A DNA stretch of 64,000 bases from positions 7,068,001 to 7,132,000 of the forward strand of contig NC_134991.1 in assembly GCF_050947335.1 (NCBI RefSeq). Reading direction: 5' to 3'. Below, in pieces: positions 48,781 through 61,679 of the stretch (positions are counted from its first letter, which is position 1; each line of letters opens with the position of its first letter). The notes beneath the pieces were generated by a model. The model had not been told where the DNA came from. It made no database searches and saw only the letters and a list, made by a program, of their open reading frames with translations. A program made the translations under genes and the position numbers. The DNA comes from Megachile rotundata. Taxonomy: Eukaryota > Arthropoda > Insecta > Hymenoptera > Megachilidae.

Positions 48781-50639
48781 CATTTCTCCAATATTAGTCA
48801 AGTTTTCAAAATGTCAAATAAATAAAAATTTTTTAATTACCCAATTTTTTGAATAACTACTTCCAACCAGAATTTATTACACATCTACTCGAACAGTTAC
48901 ACGAACTTAGTTTCTCGAATCCTCTGTCCAAACAAGAGTTCCATCCATAAATTCGTTAATTGGTATAGGAATGTTCGAGAGATATCTCTCTAAAACATCG
49001 GTCATAATTAACGTGCAAAAATGTAATGGCTGCTTTTGGAAGTTGCGTCAGAAGCAAGAGGAACGTGATTTTTATGCGGCAACGAGATCATACTGGTTTG
49101 GACAACTTTTTTCATCGTTCCTTCGAAGAATTTACGATTGCTCGAACGAAGATGAGCATATGGTCCGAGTCTAGGATGTGGAAATCGATCGATGGTAGTC
49201 GTATTATTACGTCAAGCTAAGTATTCAGGCATAATTTAGTTACGCATGTACGAGATGTAAATTGTTTAAATCTCGACGTCTAAATTACTGAAAGTTTGCT
49301 TAAACTCTTTGCTAATGTCTATAGAAAAAAACGATTTATATATAGTGTGTTTCTTAAAAATGAAAGCTGAGAGTATTATTTTTGGGGGAATTGTTTTCTT
49401 CGAAATAGTTTGAATTTCTTTAAGAAATTTCTATATCTCCAAATTCCTCTACTCAAATTCTGAACCCACCCTCTAAATTTCCAAATTTCCAAAAATCCCC
49501 AAACATCACCGCTTCCCCCTTGCCTTATTTTCCCCAGGTATCTTGCTTCTAACTATCCAAGTACATCTTATATTTCAACATCGTTGTCCCTATCACAGAA
49601 CAAGTCTACACGTCGGGCGTGAAAATAAATAAGTGAAATGCGATTGTTCGACTGTTTTCAAGGAGGATTCACAAGACAGTACAGCACTCCGAACGACGTT
49701 TTCATGCAAATACGTCGTCGCGGACAGACGCGATAGCACACGCGTGCTGCTCGAGGTTTCGCGGATAATAATCAGAACGGAACGCGACGACCTGAAGCGT
49801 AAAAGCACAAACGTTGCCTGTACTTCTCTTGCGGGAATGTTCTATCTCTGCATAGCTATCTGGTGATCTTGGTAACGCGTACGCGTACGAGCGGGGGGAT
49901 TTGAGCGGAATAAATTCGCGTACGAACGTCGCGGGGCTGATTGAAATTTTAAGCCGTGGAATCGATGGATTATGGGAATCGAGTATGAGAACTCGTTCAA
50001 CATTAAATACTTGTACATTTTCAATAACACGCTAGTTGAGGGACTCTGTACACCTGAGATATGTTAGACATCTCTAACACTCGTTAAACATCTTTCTGTA
50101 CTTTTGATAATTTTTCTGGAGGTTTTGGTCCATTTTAAGAAAGTTTTATTTTGTAATAAAATTCGTGGCATGGTTTGGTCTGAACATTTATGTGAGTTAT
50201 GGGATTTTATGGTATTTTGATTAGCAAGCACCTGATGCTATTTTTGCTTTTAGCACCGCTTAGATAACTAAAACTTCCTACTTGAGAAGTTCGATGAATT
50301 GTCAAGGTTACTGTATAACCTTGTCAAGGTTATCTGTATAACTATGTTACATCGCATGTACAACATATTTTTTGTACATGAGTGATTCATAATATTTATC
50401 AGTTTTTTGTATTACTGCATTTGAATTTCGCGCTAAAACCTCAGTTATGGCGGTGGGAGTCAAATGAGATAGACATAGAAGTTTTGTATGTTTTAATGAT
50501 TCTTCAGTTTATGAAATTGGTCAAACATTCAATTCTGATAATAATTATTACTTTATAATGACAAAAATACTTTGTAATACTAGAAAACAATAAAAATGAA
50601 TTGTTTGAAACGAATCTAAATTAAAGACGAAGCAACCGT
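48781..50639. other. Intronic DNA, GC island at 49600-49950
   Basis: A small decayed C-rich patch lies at 49430-49510. The 49590-49870 island is open on both strands without a recognised product. A short direct repeat of CAAGGTTA lies at about 50300-50330. Otherwise nothing. Confidence 0.3.
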
Positions 50640-50760
50640 AACGATAGTACAAAAATGTCTAGCATTTCTAGTATTGTAATAAATTTTATACCATTGCTAG
50701 TATTGTACTAAATTTTTTAACATTCCCAGTATTGTAATAAATAATATTTTATAATGTCAA
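50640..50760. repeat. About 40-bp AT-rich tandem repeat, three copies
   Basis: CTAGTATTGTAATAAATTTT-like copies recur three times with small changes (GCTAGTATTGTACTAAATTT, CCCAGTATTGTAATAAATAA). Confidence 0.6.
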
Positions 50761-53700
50761 CATACTGTCCTATTCTTTAATCTCGTTTACAATAGAAATT
50801 GTCTTATCCCTCCCTCCGAAAACGAAACAATTTGCATTATACCAAAACGGACAACCACGAGACAGCCTAGTAACGTTCCATTTTATAGCGTGTCTAAATT
50901 ATTCCATAATCTAATAGAGTCCTCGACCGTAAATATATTTCGAAATATTTTCAAGTCATCCACAGATAAGAAAAAGTTGCTGTACATAAATGTTCGTGCG
51001 AGCGGACGCAACCGGAGAACGTCGCACGCGAGAATGAATTCGCAGAAACGTCGCGTGGCTCTCGAAGGAAAAACGAGACATCGCTTGGTCTCACCTCCGG
51101 TAAAATGTATCCGAATAAAATCGTTATGGCGATTATTAAACGTCCGGCTCGTGGCGACTGGTGGCTCGAAATGGTCCCGGATCGGCGTGGAAATAGAGGG
51201 ATACGGTAAATTCGCGAACAGGTTGTGTTTTGCATCGGGAATGCTTTCGCGTGCAACATCGAGATACGCGGCCAAATGGAACACGGTCGATTTCTGGCCG
51301 ATCGCGGTTAGGTGTCGTTGTTGGTCGCGTCGAATAAGGAATTGCAAAGGTTGCTGAGATCAGCCACGCTCCGAAACACGAACACCGGAAATCTGAACGC
51401 CTCCGTTTCTTCGACTCGAAAATACTTTTAACCGAATCGCTTGGGAAATTGACTTCGGCTTGATATTGAGCCAGCCCATATTGAATTTGCACGCTGCCAA
51501 CTATTATCGTGAAATTATACAAACGTTTATTGCCGATGTTCAGTCTTGAAGGTTCGCGATAAAGTGGAGAAAAATTAAAATCACTCTGGATACGTGGCGA
51601 TCGGGGCTGGTTAAGATAGTCTGCGTTTATTACACTTTATTTCGGTCGTTCTGGTGTTTGCTCGCGTTTCTGTTTGTTCTATATTGCTGAGGGTGTTTGA
51701 TATTTTTAATATTACATATACACTTATAATAACATATAGACACTTATATTGACACTGTTTTTAATCAGTATTAGTACATTGATAATTATTATAAATTGTA
51801 GCAGCTACTAAATGGACATACATTAGAAAAGAAACACAGAGTGTGTTAAAAATAGTATAAACATTTTGTACGAGCAAGTTGTATGCATTATTTATACACA
51901 AAAATTTATTACTACTCTTTAGTATTGTTTCTCCAATTGCTCATAGTGAAACTGACTGTTATAGTCCCCTGTTAAAATTGTTGAAAAGTATCTAATTATA
52001 GTAAATATTCACTAGCTTATTCAATAGCCATAACTAAAACTACTAGACAAATTGTCAATAACAATTATGCATAATTTATTTGTAAACAGAAATGTATCGT
52101 CAACTAACAAGGTTTTAATGCAGATGAATTATTGCAATTGTATTACCCTGGATAAAATGGTATAGATCACGTATGCGGAAAGAATCTCCGTTGGGGGCGA
52201 GGGCCTTTGGCCACCGAAGAGAATTCCAAAGAGTTTCGAGATACCAGGAACCCCCTCGAGTCATCCAGCCGGATGTCATTCCGTATTCCAACATTCCCCC
52301 TCTGTTGTCGCGCACAGGCGCCGCATTCTTCGTTTGTTCATTTTGCATCGGAAGATTTTATCTAGTTACGTCGTATGTCACTCTAGAAAACGATTTATAT
52401 CGGTACACCGGTTACCTTCGGTGTGATCAAATTCATTATACCAATGATGCGACACCGGAACTGTAATTTTATCTATACTTATTTTCAAGTTAAAAATAAA
52501 CAGAGTTGATATTTCGAGGAATTTGTGAATTTTTTCAGAAATTCGCATTTCTTTGCGGATTATATTGTATCTGAAAGACTAGAAAAGCTGACTCCAGTGT
52601 CGAATTCTGATCATAGAATTTCAAAATAATGAAATTGGATAAAGTTTCAAAATATGCTTGTGTCGTTGCACGTGTGATACATATGAATTCTTATACAAAT
52701 TTAGTATGAATACCTCTTCAAAACTTAAGAAATATAGTATACAATAAATGAACAGAATTAAATATTACAATTCTAATGAAAATAAAAATTGAGTGAGTGC
52801 AAGAATCCGAAACGTCCTTTCTTCCCTACGTTTTCAGCCGTCCAGAATGTTTACATCAAACCACGTGTACGCTGTAAAAGCGAAATCGAATAACAAATTG
52901 CAACTTCATACGAATGCAGGTTTCAGGGAAACGTACTCGGGAAAAACATGATATTTTATTCATACGGCGGCCGAAAAGCACAGGAAATATAATGCAAATA
53001 ACTTCTTTGAAAATCTCTCTGATCTTCGGTTTTTAACGATCTACGGTTGATTCTACGAAAATTTATAGACTCGTATTTTCCACAAAAAGAGCTTCATCGA
53101 TTCACGCGAAGTCGTTTCAATTTTGTTTACGACTTTCTTGCAGTTCGAAATGAAATTTGAAGAATCTGTTATAAATCAGAGACAGGGATAATAATTTCGA
53201 GATGGTATCTCTATTAAAATATAAGTAGAAATGTGAGGTACTAGGAATCTGTAATTAAGTTAATTTCATTATGTGAAAAATTGCTTTCGATTTATCCGAT
53301 GGAATACAGTTGCAACTAAAAGTGAGGTACAAAAGTGAGGTTATGGTATTCATAATTCTTAGTGTAGAGATTAGTCCCTTGCACTATGACTTATTTGTCA
53401 GGTGCGTCAGTCAGAACTGACTAAATACAGTAACAATATTAAAACAGACAAAAAAATTTGAAATGTTACGTCAATATGTTATTATGCAATCGTTGACTAT
53501 ACAAATTGTAATTGGACTTGAACTTCAAATTGAAACGTATTAAAAATTCGAGTAAAATTGATCACGGCCAAAGTACGGGTGCGTCACGAGTCAGACTCAT
53601 CAAAATAGTGCAAAGGATTAGACTGATTCTACAGTCGCTTAATGTAATAATAATAGATTTTTATTGTGTCAATAACACAAAATTATATGTAGAAATATAT

Positions 53701-54429
53701 CGTTTAGGTTCTAGTAAGGGAATGTTATAAATTAGATTTCGGAGTGAGAGTTCAGAGTGGAAGTAGATTTTAGGTTTCAACACGTCGACACCGAACTTCT
53801 AGTCGGTAATGTACCTTCGCTGTAATGAGTCGCAATGCAACGCGCAGGGAAGGAACGAGAAGCAATAAAAGAGCAGTATAAAGCACAAAGTTGCATCCCG
53901 AGTCGCGTTCCACGACCGGTATCATTTCTCCGAGGCTACTTGAACACGATCTAACGTCCAGAATGTAATTTACACAGAGCAAGTAGCCGCAAAGAGCGCT
54001 GAGTCATGCGTTTATTAGGCCACTTGAAATTACAGCATCGTAATGAGAAGCGCTCGTTTTTTTCAAACAAACGACCGATAAATTCGCTGGTGTCCATTGG
54101 CATTGCTAATTGCAACCATAACATTACGACAAAAAAATTAATCGCATCGGTCGTCTTCATTTTACACTCGACTTTATGGAGGTTCCAGTTTTTTTGCGGG
54201 TAAACATAGACATTGTAAGGATATTCCTTTATTTTGTTAAGTAATTAACTTGGCGAAAGAACTGGATAATTTTACCGTTGTAGAGTGCATTTTGTGCGAG
54301 TTATTATTAAGTTACGACTGTTTTTGTATTTATGCACGTGTAAACGTGTGCTAGTTGCAGGAAAGTAGGATGAAATGTTTATAGAACGAAGTGTGTAGAA
54401 TTTGTACCGTAAAATACTTCTTGGCACGT
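50761..54429. other. Intronic DNA with GC islands
   Basis: 50880-51520 is GC-rich and open for more than 100 codons on plus (50890-51357) and on minus in three overlapping frames, so none can be preferred. 52150-52460 and 53770-54170 are similar but smaller. The spaces between are AT-rich and empty. Confidence 0.3.
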
Positions 54430-54936
54430 TCAGAAGATCTCAAAAGATATCTGACTTTGAATTAGGATTTTTGAAACACTTGCAAAAAATATATATATTG
54501 TATCAAACAGTGTATTAAATAAAATGTATATTTTCATAAATATTCCAAATGAAATTATTACAAAATCAGTATTATAAAAGAGGATAAATAAAACCTCGAG
54601 AACAGAAAAATTACGAAGCACATTACGAAACGTAATTAACATCTTCATCCATGTTTCCTTATCCCATATACCAAGCACAACACTGTGATTATGCAACGAT
54701 ATTGCTATGCAATTAAAAATAACCATTTGTAGAAAGTAGCTAATGGATAGTGTTGCCTGGTAGTCGCAAATATCCCTGCTGACATATCCAGTTAATGTCT
54801 TGCAGGATAAATAGCATCTCGAGTAACAATTAATAAAGATCGCCGAGTCGTACGTTTGCTCGTTGGCCGTTTGTCGATTTTCAATGCATAATAATGAAAG
54901 GTTAACAAAGGCGGGGTACCGCAGACCAATCTGCAT
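54430..54936 (-). CDS. Long hydrophobic minus-strand open frame, unknown
   Basis: A 168-codon frame with ATG at 54936 and stop at 54430 lies in clearly AT-rich DNA, where such a length is not expected often by chance. The C-terminal two thirds are hydrophobic and aromatic, with several possible membrane segments (for example around SISYFLQMVIFNCIAISL and VLEVLFILFY). The overall look is like a fragment of an insect membrane receptor, but I see no diagnostic motif and cannot assign a family. It could be a degraded receptor fragment or chance. No splice partners were identified. Confidence 0.2.
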   Translation of the reverse strand: MQIGLRYPAFVNLSLLCIENRQTANEQTYDSAIFINCYSRCYLSCKTLTGYVSRDICDYQATLSISYFLQMVIFNCIAISLHNHSVVLGIWDKETWMKMLITFRNVLRNFSVLEVLFILFYNTDFVIISFGIFMKIYILFNTLFDTIYIFFASVSKILIQSQISFEIF

Positions 54937-55224
54937 TGAATAGCTGAAATCAGCTTAAACGTTATCGAGGAACGCGACACATGTAGCGGTTGCTGGTCGA
55001 TTTTTGCAATCTAAGTAATTGCTAGTCGATTCTGGTTCGTGAGTCACTTCCTCTCGCTGTTGCCTTCCATATTACGTGAAAACGATATTACATTACTTCT
55101 TACTTATACTTGGTAGGTTTCTTTATTTTCTCAAGTTGTATTATCGACTTTTGTAATTTTATTAAATTCTGAAACTTTTGTGTGTATTTCGGAGATCTCA
55201 CTTTTTCGAGTTTTTACTTTTCTA
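54937..55224. other. Mixed intronic DNA
   Basis: No recognisable feature between the long minus-strand frame and the next C-rich array. Confidence 0.35.
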
Positions 55225-55965
55225 AATTTTCATATTTGCACATTTTCAAATTTTAGACTTACAAGTTAGAAGTTCTCCAATTTTCATATCTCCAAGTCCA
55301 AAATCCCCAATTTCCAACTCTTCTATTCTCAAATCTCCAAATTCCCAAATTTCGTTATTTTCAAATCCCTTAATTCCCAGATCCCCAAGTACCAAATCCC
55401 CAATTTCCAACTCTCCGATTCCCAAATCCCCCAATTCTCAAACCCCTTAATTTCCAAATTCCCAAATTCCACATCTCCAATTTCCACATCCCCAATTCCC
55501 AAATTCCCAATTCCCAAATTCCCAATTCCCAAATGCCCAATTCCCAAATTCCCAATTCCCAAATTCCCAATTCCCAAATTCCCAAATCTCCAAATTCCAC
55601 ATCCCCAATTCCCAATTCCCAAATTCCCAATTCCCAAATTCCCAAATCTCCAAATTCCACATCCCCAATTCCCAATTCCCAAATTCCCAATTCCCAAATT
55701 CCCAATTCCCAAATTCCCAATTCCTAAATCCCCAATTCCTAAATCCCCAATTCCTAAATCCCCAATTCCTAAATCCCCAATTCCTAATTTCCCAATTCCT
55801 AAATCTCCAAATCCCTAAATCTCAAAATTCCTAATTCCTGAACTCTCATCTCCTAAATTCCCAATTTCCAACTCTCCAACTCATCAAACCCCAATTCCGA
55901 AAGTCCCCAAATCCCAAATTCCCCAATCCTCAAATCCGCCCCAAATAACACCATAACCGTCCCAA
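55225..55965. repeat. C-rich minisatellite, 15-bp unit with an exact 60-bp duplication
   Basis: The core unit is CCCAAATTCCCAATT (15 bp). Positions 55561-55620 and 55621-55680 are identical over all 60 bases, so that block was duplicated very recently. A following stretch uses CCCCAATTCCTAAAT. Minus-strand frames of up to 127 codons and a plus-strand frame at 55533-55727 are repeat-encoded. Confidence 0.95.
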
Positions 55966-57714
55966 ATTTCTGACCATCCCTTTCGTACCCAAATTTTTCA
56001 ATTTTCCTCACTCACCCATCAATAATCCAAGATTGTCTAAGTTGTCGGAGGGCAGTAGAGAAATCGTATTCGTGGGCAACGAGGGAAAGGACGCACGGCC
56101 TTGGAATTCCTACGTAACGTTCAAGTTCGCATGCAAATCGGTGGCGAACAACGAGAGAAGTTTCGCGTACGCTCGCGAACATAAATAAAATTGTAACGCG
56201 CGAATAACGCGGTATATGGGTAAATAGAGCGGACCGTGAACACCGGTCGAGGAAAATATACGAGGGACGTGTTCAAAGTGAATTCCCTTCAGGGTCGTCG
56301 ACGATCGTTGAAGAACGCGACTTGGTTGCGCGTTTGCAATGTGAGTGAAACCATTTCGCATACTATACCTGTTTGTGACTAATCTTATTATTTTATTTAC
56401 GCTTCGTTGTCTTCTTTGTTTCATTCATTCTCCTCTATTTTATATTCGTACGTGATTGGTCAAATCAGTCTCCTATTTTATATTCGTACATGATTGATCA
56501 AATTTATGTTGTTACATTTGGAAATGTGACGAGGAATTAACCTCAGTTTGTATTCGTAAATGGTTATTTTCCTTAATTCTCAAATTCCTAGATCTGCAAA
56601 TATCTCAACTTCTCAACTTAGCACAGTAACTACCACCAGTCCAAATAGTTTTGAGATTTCATAATTGATGTTACAAAATTTCGTTGTAATTGTATTCCAT
56701 GTTTGTGTCCAAATATCTGACATAATTTGTCAAGATAAAGAATGATTCCACATGTTATTTAATTCCTTAGTATTTATCTATTTTTCCACCTCCTTCATTT
56801 TAAAATAAGCAAACAACGGCAGCAGTACTACCGTTCAAATTCCAATATTTTTATAAAATTCACCTCTCCTATATTTTTCAAATACATAGCTTCGAGCAAT
56901 GTCCTCCATATCTACGTCACACGAAAACTATGTACCAGTTCACGAATGTACAGCATACTATATCACATCCAGGCTATAGCTATATCTGACTCGACCAGCG
57001 AGTGGAGATGAAGAGTGAAAGTACCGGAGGCACGGTACAAAGATGTCATTGAGGAATTCGAGGGAACGACAGGCACCGGTCGTTGGCCGCCGAAGGATTC
57101 TGCATTTCTGGCAAGGTTGCACTGTCTGCGAACAGCACCGCATCGAAGTGCAAGGTTAATTGCGGCTCCCCGCGTTAATCAAGGCATCGAACAGGCAAGG
57201 TAAACCGCATTCGAACGGGCGCGCGACCTGTCGATAAATGCTTCCGATACGGACCGATATTAATTTTCCATCGTGAATCGATCAACCCCTTTACTAATCT
57301 ATCGCAGAGTCATTATTGATTTCTCCTGTACGACAATCAGCGTCTACCGACACTACGGTGACTTGGATGTTGAGATTTTTCTGTGTAATTGATACTGCCG
57401 ATAGATCTTGGCAGTTATTGCTTTATTTCGTTCTGCTGTTTTGGCATTCATTTCTGGGTACTTTATAATTGGAAATGTTTTATAGATGCTGTATTTTTAG
57501 AAGTCAAGGTTGTCATCGAGTTTGGTGAAAAGCTTGAGTATCGGAGGATTAACTTTCTGATGAGATTTTGTACGAGGAATTTTGATAATACAGAGTTGTA
57601 AATATGTCGATATATACAAAAGTAGAAAATTAGAAATTTGGACGTGCGAGAGTGTAAGAGGAGGAACAATCAATAATGTGAAAATATAGAAGCTTGAAGG
57701 TTTGTTAATTTTGA
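55966..57714. other. Intronic DNA with GC islands at 56050-56350 and 56960-57250
   Basis: The minus-strand frame 56110-56424 and the plus-strand frame 57015-57203 show no domain. The rest is AT-rich. No exon could be supported. Confidence 0.3.
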
Positions 57715-58640
57715 TATTTGAGGATGCAACGGGAGGTGATCCAATTCATGGTGATCGAACATGTGGTGATACAATGCCTAATAATATAACACATGGTGAT
57801 TGAACAGACGGTGATCTACCGCGTGGTGATCCAACCCATGGTGATCGAACACGTGGTAATCGGACGTGCAATAATCTAATGCGTGGTAACCTAACACGTG
57901 ATGGTCGAACACGTGCTGATATAGCGCGTGGTGATTGGACACGTAATAATCTAAAGCGTAGTAAACGATTATGTGGCTATCTAACGCGTATTTATCGAAC
58001 GCCTGGCTATCCAACGCGCGGTAATCTAGAACGTAATAATCTGAAGCGTGGTAAATGAACGCGTAGTGATCCAACGCGTTGTAATTGCACGCGTAGTAAT
58101 CTAATGCGTGGTAACCTAGTGCGTATTTATCGAGCGCGTGGCTATCTAACGGGTGGTAATCTAGCGCGTAATAATCTAAAGCGTGGTGATCGAACGTGTG
58201 GTGATCGAACGCGTGGTGATCGAACGCGTGGTAATCCAACGCGTGGTGATCGAACGCGTGGTGATCCAACGCGTGGTGATTCAACGCGTGGTAATCTAAC
58301 GCGTGGTGATCCAACGCATGGTGATCCAACGCGTGGTAATTGCACGCGTAGTGATCCAATGCGTGGTAACCTAGCGTGTGTTTATCGAGCGCGTGGCTAT
58401 CTAACGCGTGGTAATCCAGTGTGTAATAATCTAAAGCGTAGTAATCGAACGCGAGGTAATCGGATACGTAGTAATCAAATGCGTGATAATCTAACACGTA
58501 TTTATTGAGCACGTGGTAATCTAGCGCGTAGTAATCTAACGTGTAATCCAACATGTAGTATTCTACCACCTAATAACCTAACACATATTAATCTAACATA
58601 AGATAATCCAATAGTAAACTATCGCGTAGCAATCTAATTA
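57715..58640. repeat. CpG-rich 15-bp minisatellite, copy 3 (inverted)
   Basis: The unit is AACGCGTGGTGATCC (15 bp) with GGTAATCT and CGTATTTATCG variants. Its complement reads ATTACCACGCGTT, so this is the reverse orientation of the arrays at 25.3 and 39.6 kb. Because 15 bp keeps frame, a 263-codon minus-strand frame (57778-58569, LDYHA pentapeptides) and a 134-codon plus-strand frame (58104-58508, TRGDP-like) remain open. Both are repeat artefacts. A longer pattern of about 285 bp may exist, since the TATTTATCGA variant recurs at 57989, 58114 and 58380. Confidence 0.95.
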
Positions 58641-60144
58641 ACGTTGATCGAATTTCAACATTCAACAGCATCGCATTACAATGTCGACGCAACGCCTGGC
58701 AATAGACCACGTGGCAATATAATACACGGCCATATAACAATCCCCGTTGTTATTCGCGAATCACACGCAATTGCGTGTGTTCCGTTCACGCTCATGGAAG
58801 CCAGGAAAGCATTGTGCTGTGTGGGTGGAACTGTAGGACTGCCGTACATCCGGCTGGGTGTGTCGGATGCGTTCGGTTCTGAGATTACGCTGGTGGCTCG
58901 TTAATTCGGCCCTGTCGACGGTGTTTCAACAGAGAAATTCAGTGAAAAGCGAGTCGGATCGAAATGTTTCGATTTGATCTCTGTCTTTCTCTGATATTTA
59001 CGCGTAGATCGTGTACATTGTTCCGATCGAAGGAAGGCTGTAGGATTTTGCTGCATAATGAGAGTGGAATTCACGTAGAGCAGGCGTGTCGAGGGTACGA
59101 TAGAAATCTATTGAAAAGGGAATTGGAGTGGAATGCTTTGGTTTCAGGTGGTCTTGGGTTAGCTCAACTGTTTCTTAACCCTTACAATCCAATTATGCAT
59201 TAACACATTTCAGAAAAATTATCAAAGAATCTAGCAATCCGCCAAAATAAAATATTTACCAAGTTACATTTGAAAAAGTTGCTGTGAAATCTCGAAGAGA
59301 ACGTCCTCCGAATGGCCTTCATGATGAGCTTCATAATCTAATTATTCTCCTTGAAAAATGGTAACCTTTCTCATAATATGTATCGCGTATTTATGTGAAT
59401 AAAATAATTAAATGTGTGGAGTCGGATAGACCACCCTGTATACGTATTCAGTATATAATATATAGAACTTTGTTGCGCTGTACGAGTAAAATCGAACCAG
59501 GTAGAACGTGTTTTCGTGGAATGCGAAAGGAATGTAAAGGTGTTTCGAACGACCGTGTAATGACGTCTTAAAATGAAGTAACGTATTTAAAGGGCGTACG
59601 CAGATACGAGCCAGCAATAATTGCACATTGAAACGTGCCTATACAAAGCTTGATAAATCTCAAACAACGTTCGGCATTCGTAAGAAACCGATGTCTCTGA
59701 TAGCAAGAAAACGCGATTACCGCTACACTGAATAATTGCGATCGAGCGCATTCTATGGGCAGAAAAATATAAACGTAGCGTGCAATTATTTAATAAAGTC
59801 AACCACCTCGGACGTGTAAAACTGTTTACTATCTGCTCATTATGTCTTTACACGATACACCGGAGATTTATGCCGGTTGATAATTCAGTCCGCTCGGCGA
59901 TCTCGCTCGTAATATCTCGATTTGAATACAACGAACGCGGTGTCGAGCTAATCTTGATTTAAATAGGACAGATCGTAGCGTGGCGGAAAATCACTAAGCT
60001 GGCGAATGTTTTATCCTCGCGTGAAATATCATCTGTTTAGTTATCGATACACCGGAACGTTTTAAACACGCCCTTGTTTTACGCAACTCGTGTAACGTTG
60101 TCTTACATCGACGATCCTTGTGCCACGTGTGATGGCTGGTATTT
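58641..60144. other. GC islands, no gene recognised
   Basis: 58650-59170 and 59440-60130 are CpG-rich. Plus-strand frames (58644-58904, 58964-59203 and 59780-59962) and minus-strand frames (59408-59626 and 59587-59802) have no domain. Confidence 0.3.
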
Positions 60145-60765
60145 TAGAATTTTAGGGGTTTGGAAGTTTTGGGGATTTGGTGGTTTTGGGGAGTTGAAAG
60201 TGTGGAGATTTGAAGGTTTGAGGGTTGGGGGATTTTGAGAATTATGGGAATTGGAGATTTGAAGATTTGGAGAATTAGGGCATTTGAGAAATTGAGAATT
60301 TGCAGATTTGGGAATTGAGAATTTAGGAATTTGGGGATTTGGAAATTTGGACGTTTGAGAATTTAGCGATTTGGAAGTTTACAGATTTGGGCATTTGAGA
60401 GCTTGGAGACTTCGACAGTTGATAATTTACAAGTTTGGTAATTTGAGGGTTTGGAGACTTGGAAAGTTAGAAATTTACAAATTTGATAATTTGAGGGTTT
60501 GGAGACTTAGAGAGTTGGAAATTTACAAATTTAGTAATTCGAGAGTTTGGAGATTTGTAAATTTGGAATGTCGTAAATTTGAAAATTTGGGAATTTAAGA
60601 CGTCGTAAATTTGAGAATTGAGGATTTGAAAGTTCAGGAACCTGACTGAATTGGAATTTGAAAACTTTGCAATTTCTTAGTGTTATAACTTTAAGACTTT
60701 GATTCAAGATTAGAGATTTCAAGAATTTAAAAATTTTACATATTGGAGAATTTAAGAATTAGACT
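60145..60765. repeat. G-rich minisatellite with about 62-64-bp higher order
   Basis: The units resemble GATTTGGAAATTTGG. A block with GAGGGTTTGGAGACTT recurs at about 60446 and 60494 within GTTTGGTAATTTG-type copies. The 3' end decays to AT-rich sequence. Confidence 0.8.
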
Positions 60766-61679
60766 TCAAAATTTTTGCAATTTCTGGATTTAACGCTAAC
60801 TTCGATTTTTCGAACTTCAAGTAATATTATCTTAAAATACTAAAAATAAGCTCTGAAATTTTGACAAATATTCCCAAAAGTACATCTGAAAAAACGACCT
60901 CTAAATTCTCCGTCACATTTGAGAACCCCTGCTCAAGGAAAAACAGCACCGCTTAGTTACTAACCTAACGTCACTAAACAACGAATGTTATGCTATGACA
61001 TATCAAACGCAACAAAATACCCATATATCGTTAGCTTTATGTAACCGAAGTACGCGATATGCAAAGCATTCGAAAAATTCGGAATGCTATTTTTAACCCG
61101 ATTCACTTTGAGAACAGGATACATAAAAAGATCCGCAGTCCATAGACAACATGATTTATGAACACCTTGCAGACTTCGATATATCATAAATGCACAAACA
61201 TCCGGAGTCTACTTATCAGTTATGTAACCGTTTCGAGTTACATTACTCGCATTCCCGGTTACAATGTCTGGAACGAGTGCATTTTCGGCGACGTGTGATC
61301 ACACGAGAGCTCGCGTGATTCGCGATCGCACCTGTGCCCCAGCGTGTTCCAGGAACCTGCGAATTCGAGTCACGAGGATTCACTGACGCATCAGATTCTT
61401 TCATTCATAAAACGGAGACACGTACACACGGTAACAGTGTGGCTTGTTACCGCTGCAAATTTACTCTTCGATTCAATTGGGACGAGCGAGGCTCGTTCAT
61501 CAATGAAACAACGGAGACCAAACAATTTGCAAGCGTGGATTCTTGGCCTTGCTGGCAAATCGGTGTCAATTGCTGTTTTAATGGAGACTCGACAAATATC
61601 GTGTATCGATATTCGTCGGAGTGATTAAACAAGAGTTTATGATCTGACCGGAATAGACTGGGAAAATAGTGCAGATAAC
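60766..61679. other. AT-rich DNA then a GC island at 61200-61630
   Basis: The island is open in two plus frames (61334-61624 and 61344-61628) and one minus frame. No one of them can be preferred and no domain is seen. Confidence 0.3.

Noticed and set aside
50883..51522. Genes of 102-155 codons in the 51-kb island
   Set aside because: One plus frame and three minus frames are open over the same bases with no recognisable domain. This is the pattern of GC-rich non-coding DNA.
55329..55727. Gly/Asn/Ile/Trp-repeat minus-strand proteins
   Set aside because: They are repeat-encoded, open in several frames at once, with no non-repeat domain.
57778..58569. 263-codon minus-strand protein with LDYHA repeats
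   Set aside because: The frame exists only because the 15-bp repeat period is a multiple of three. It has no unique domain and no start or splice context, and the opposite strand is equally open.
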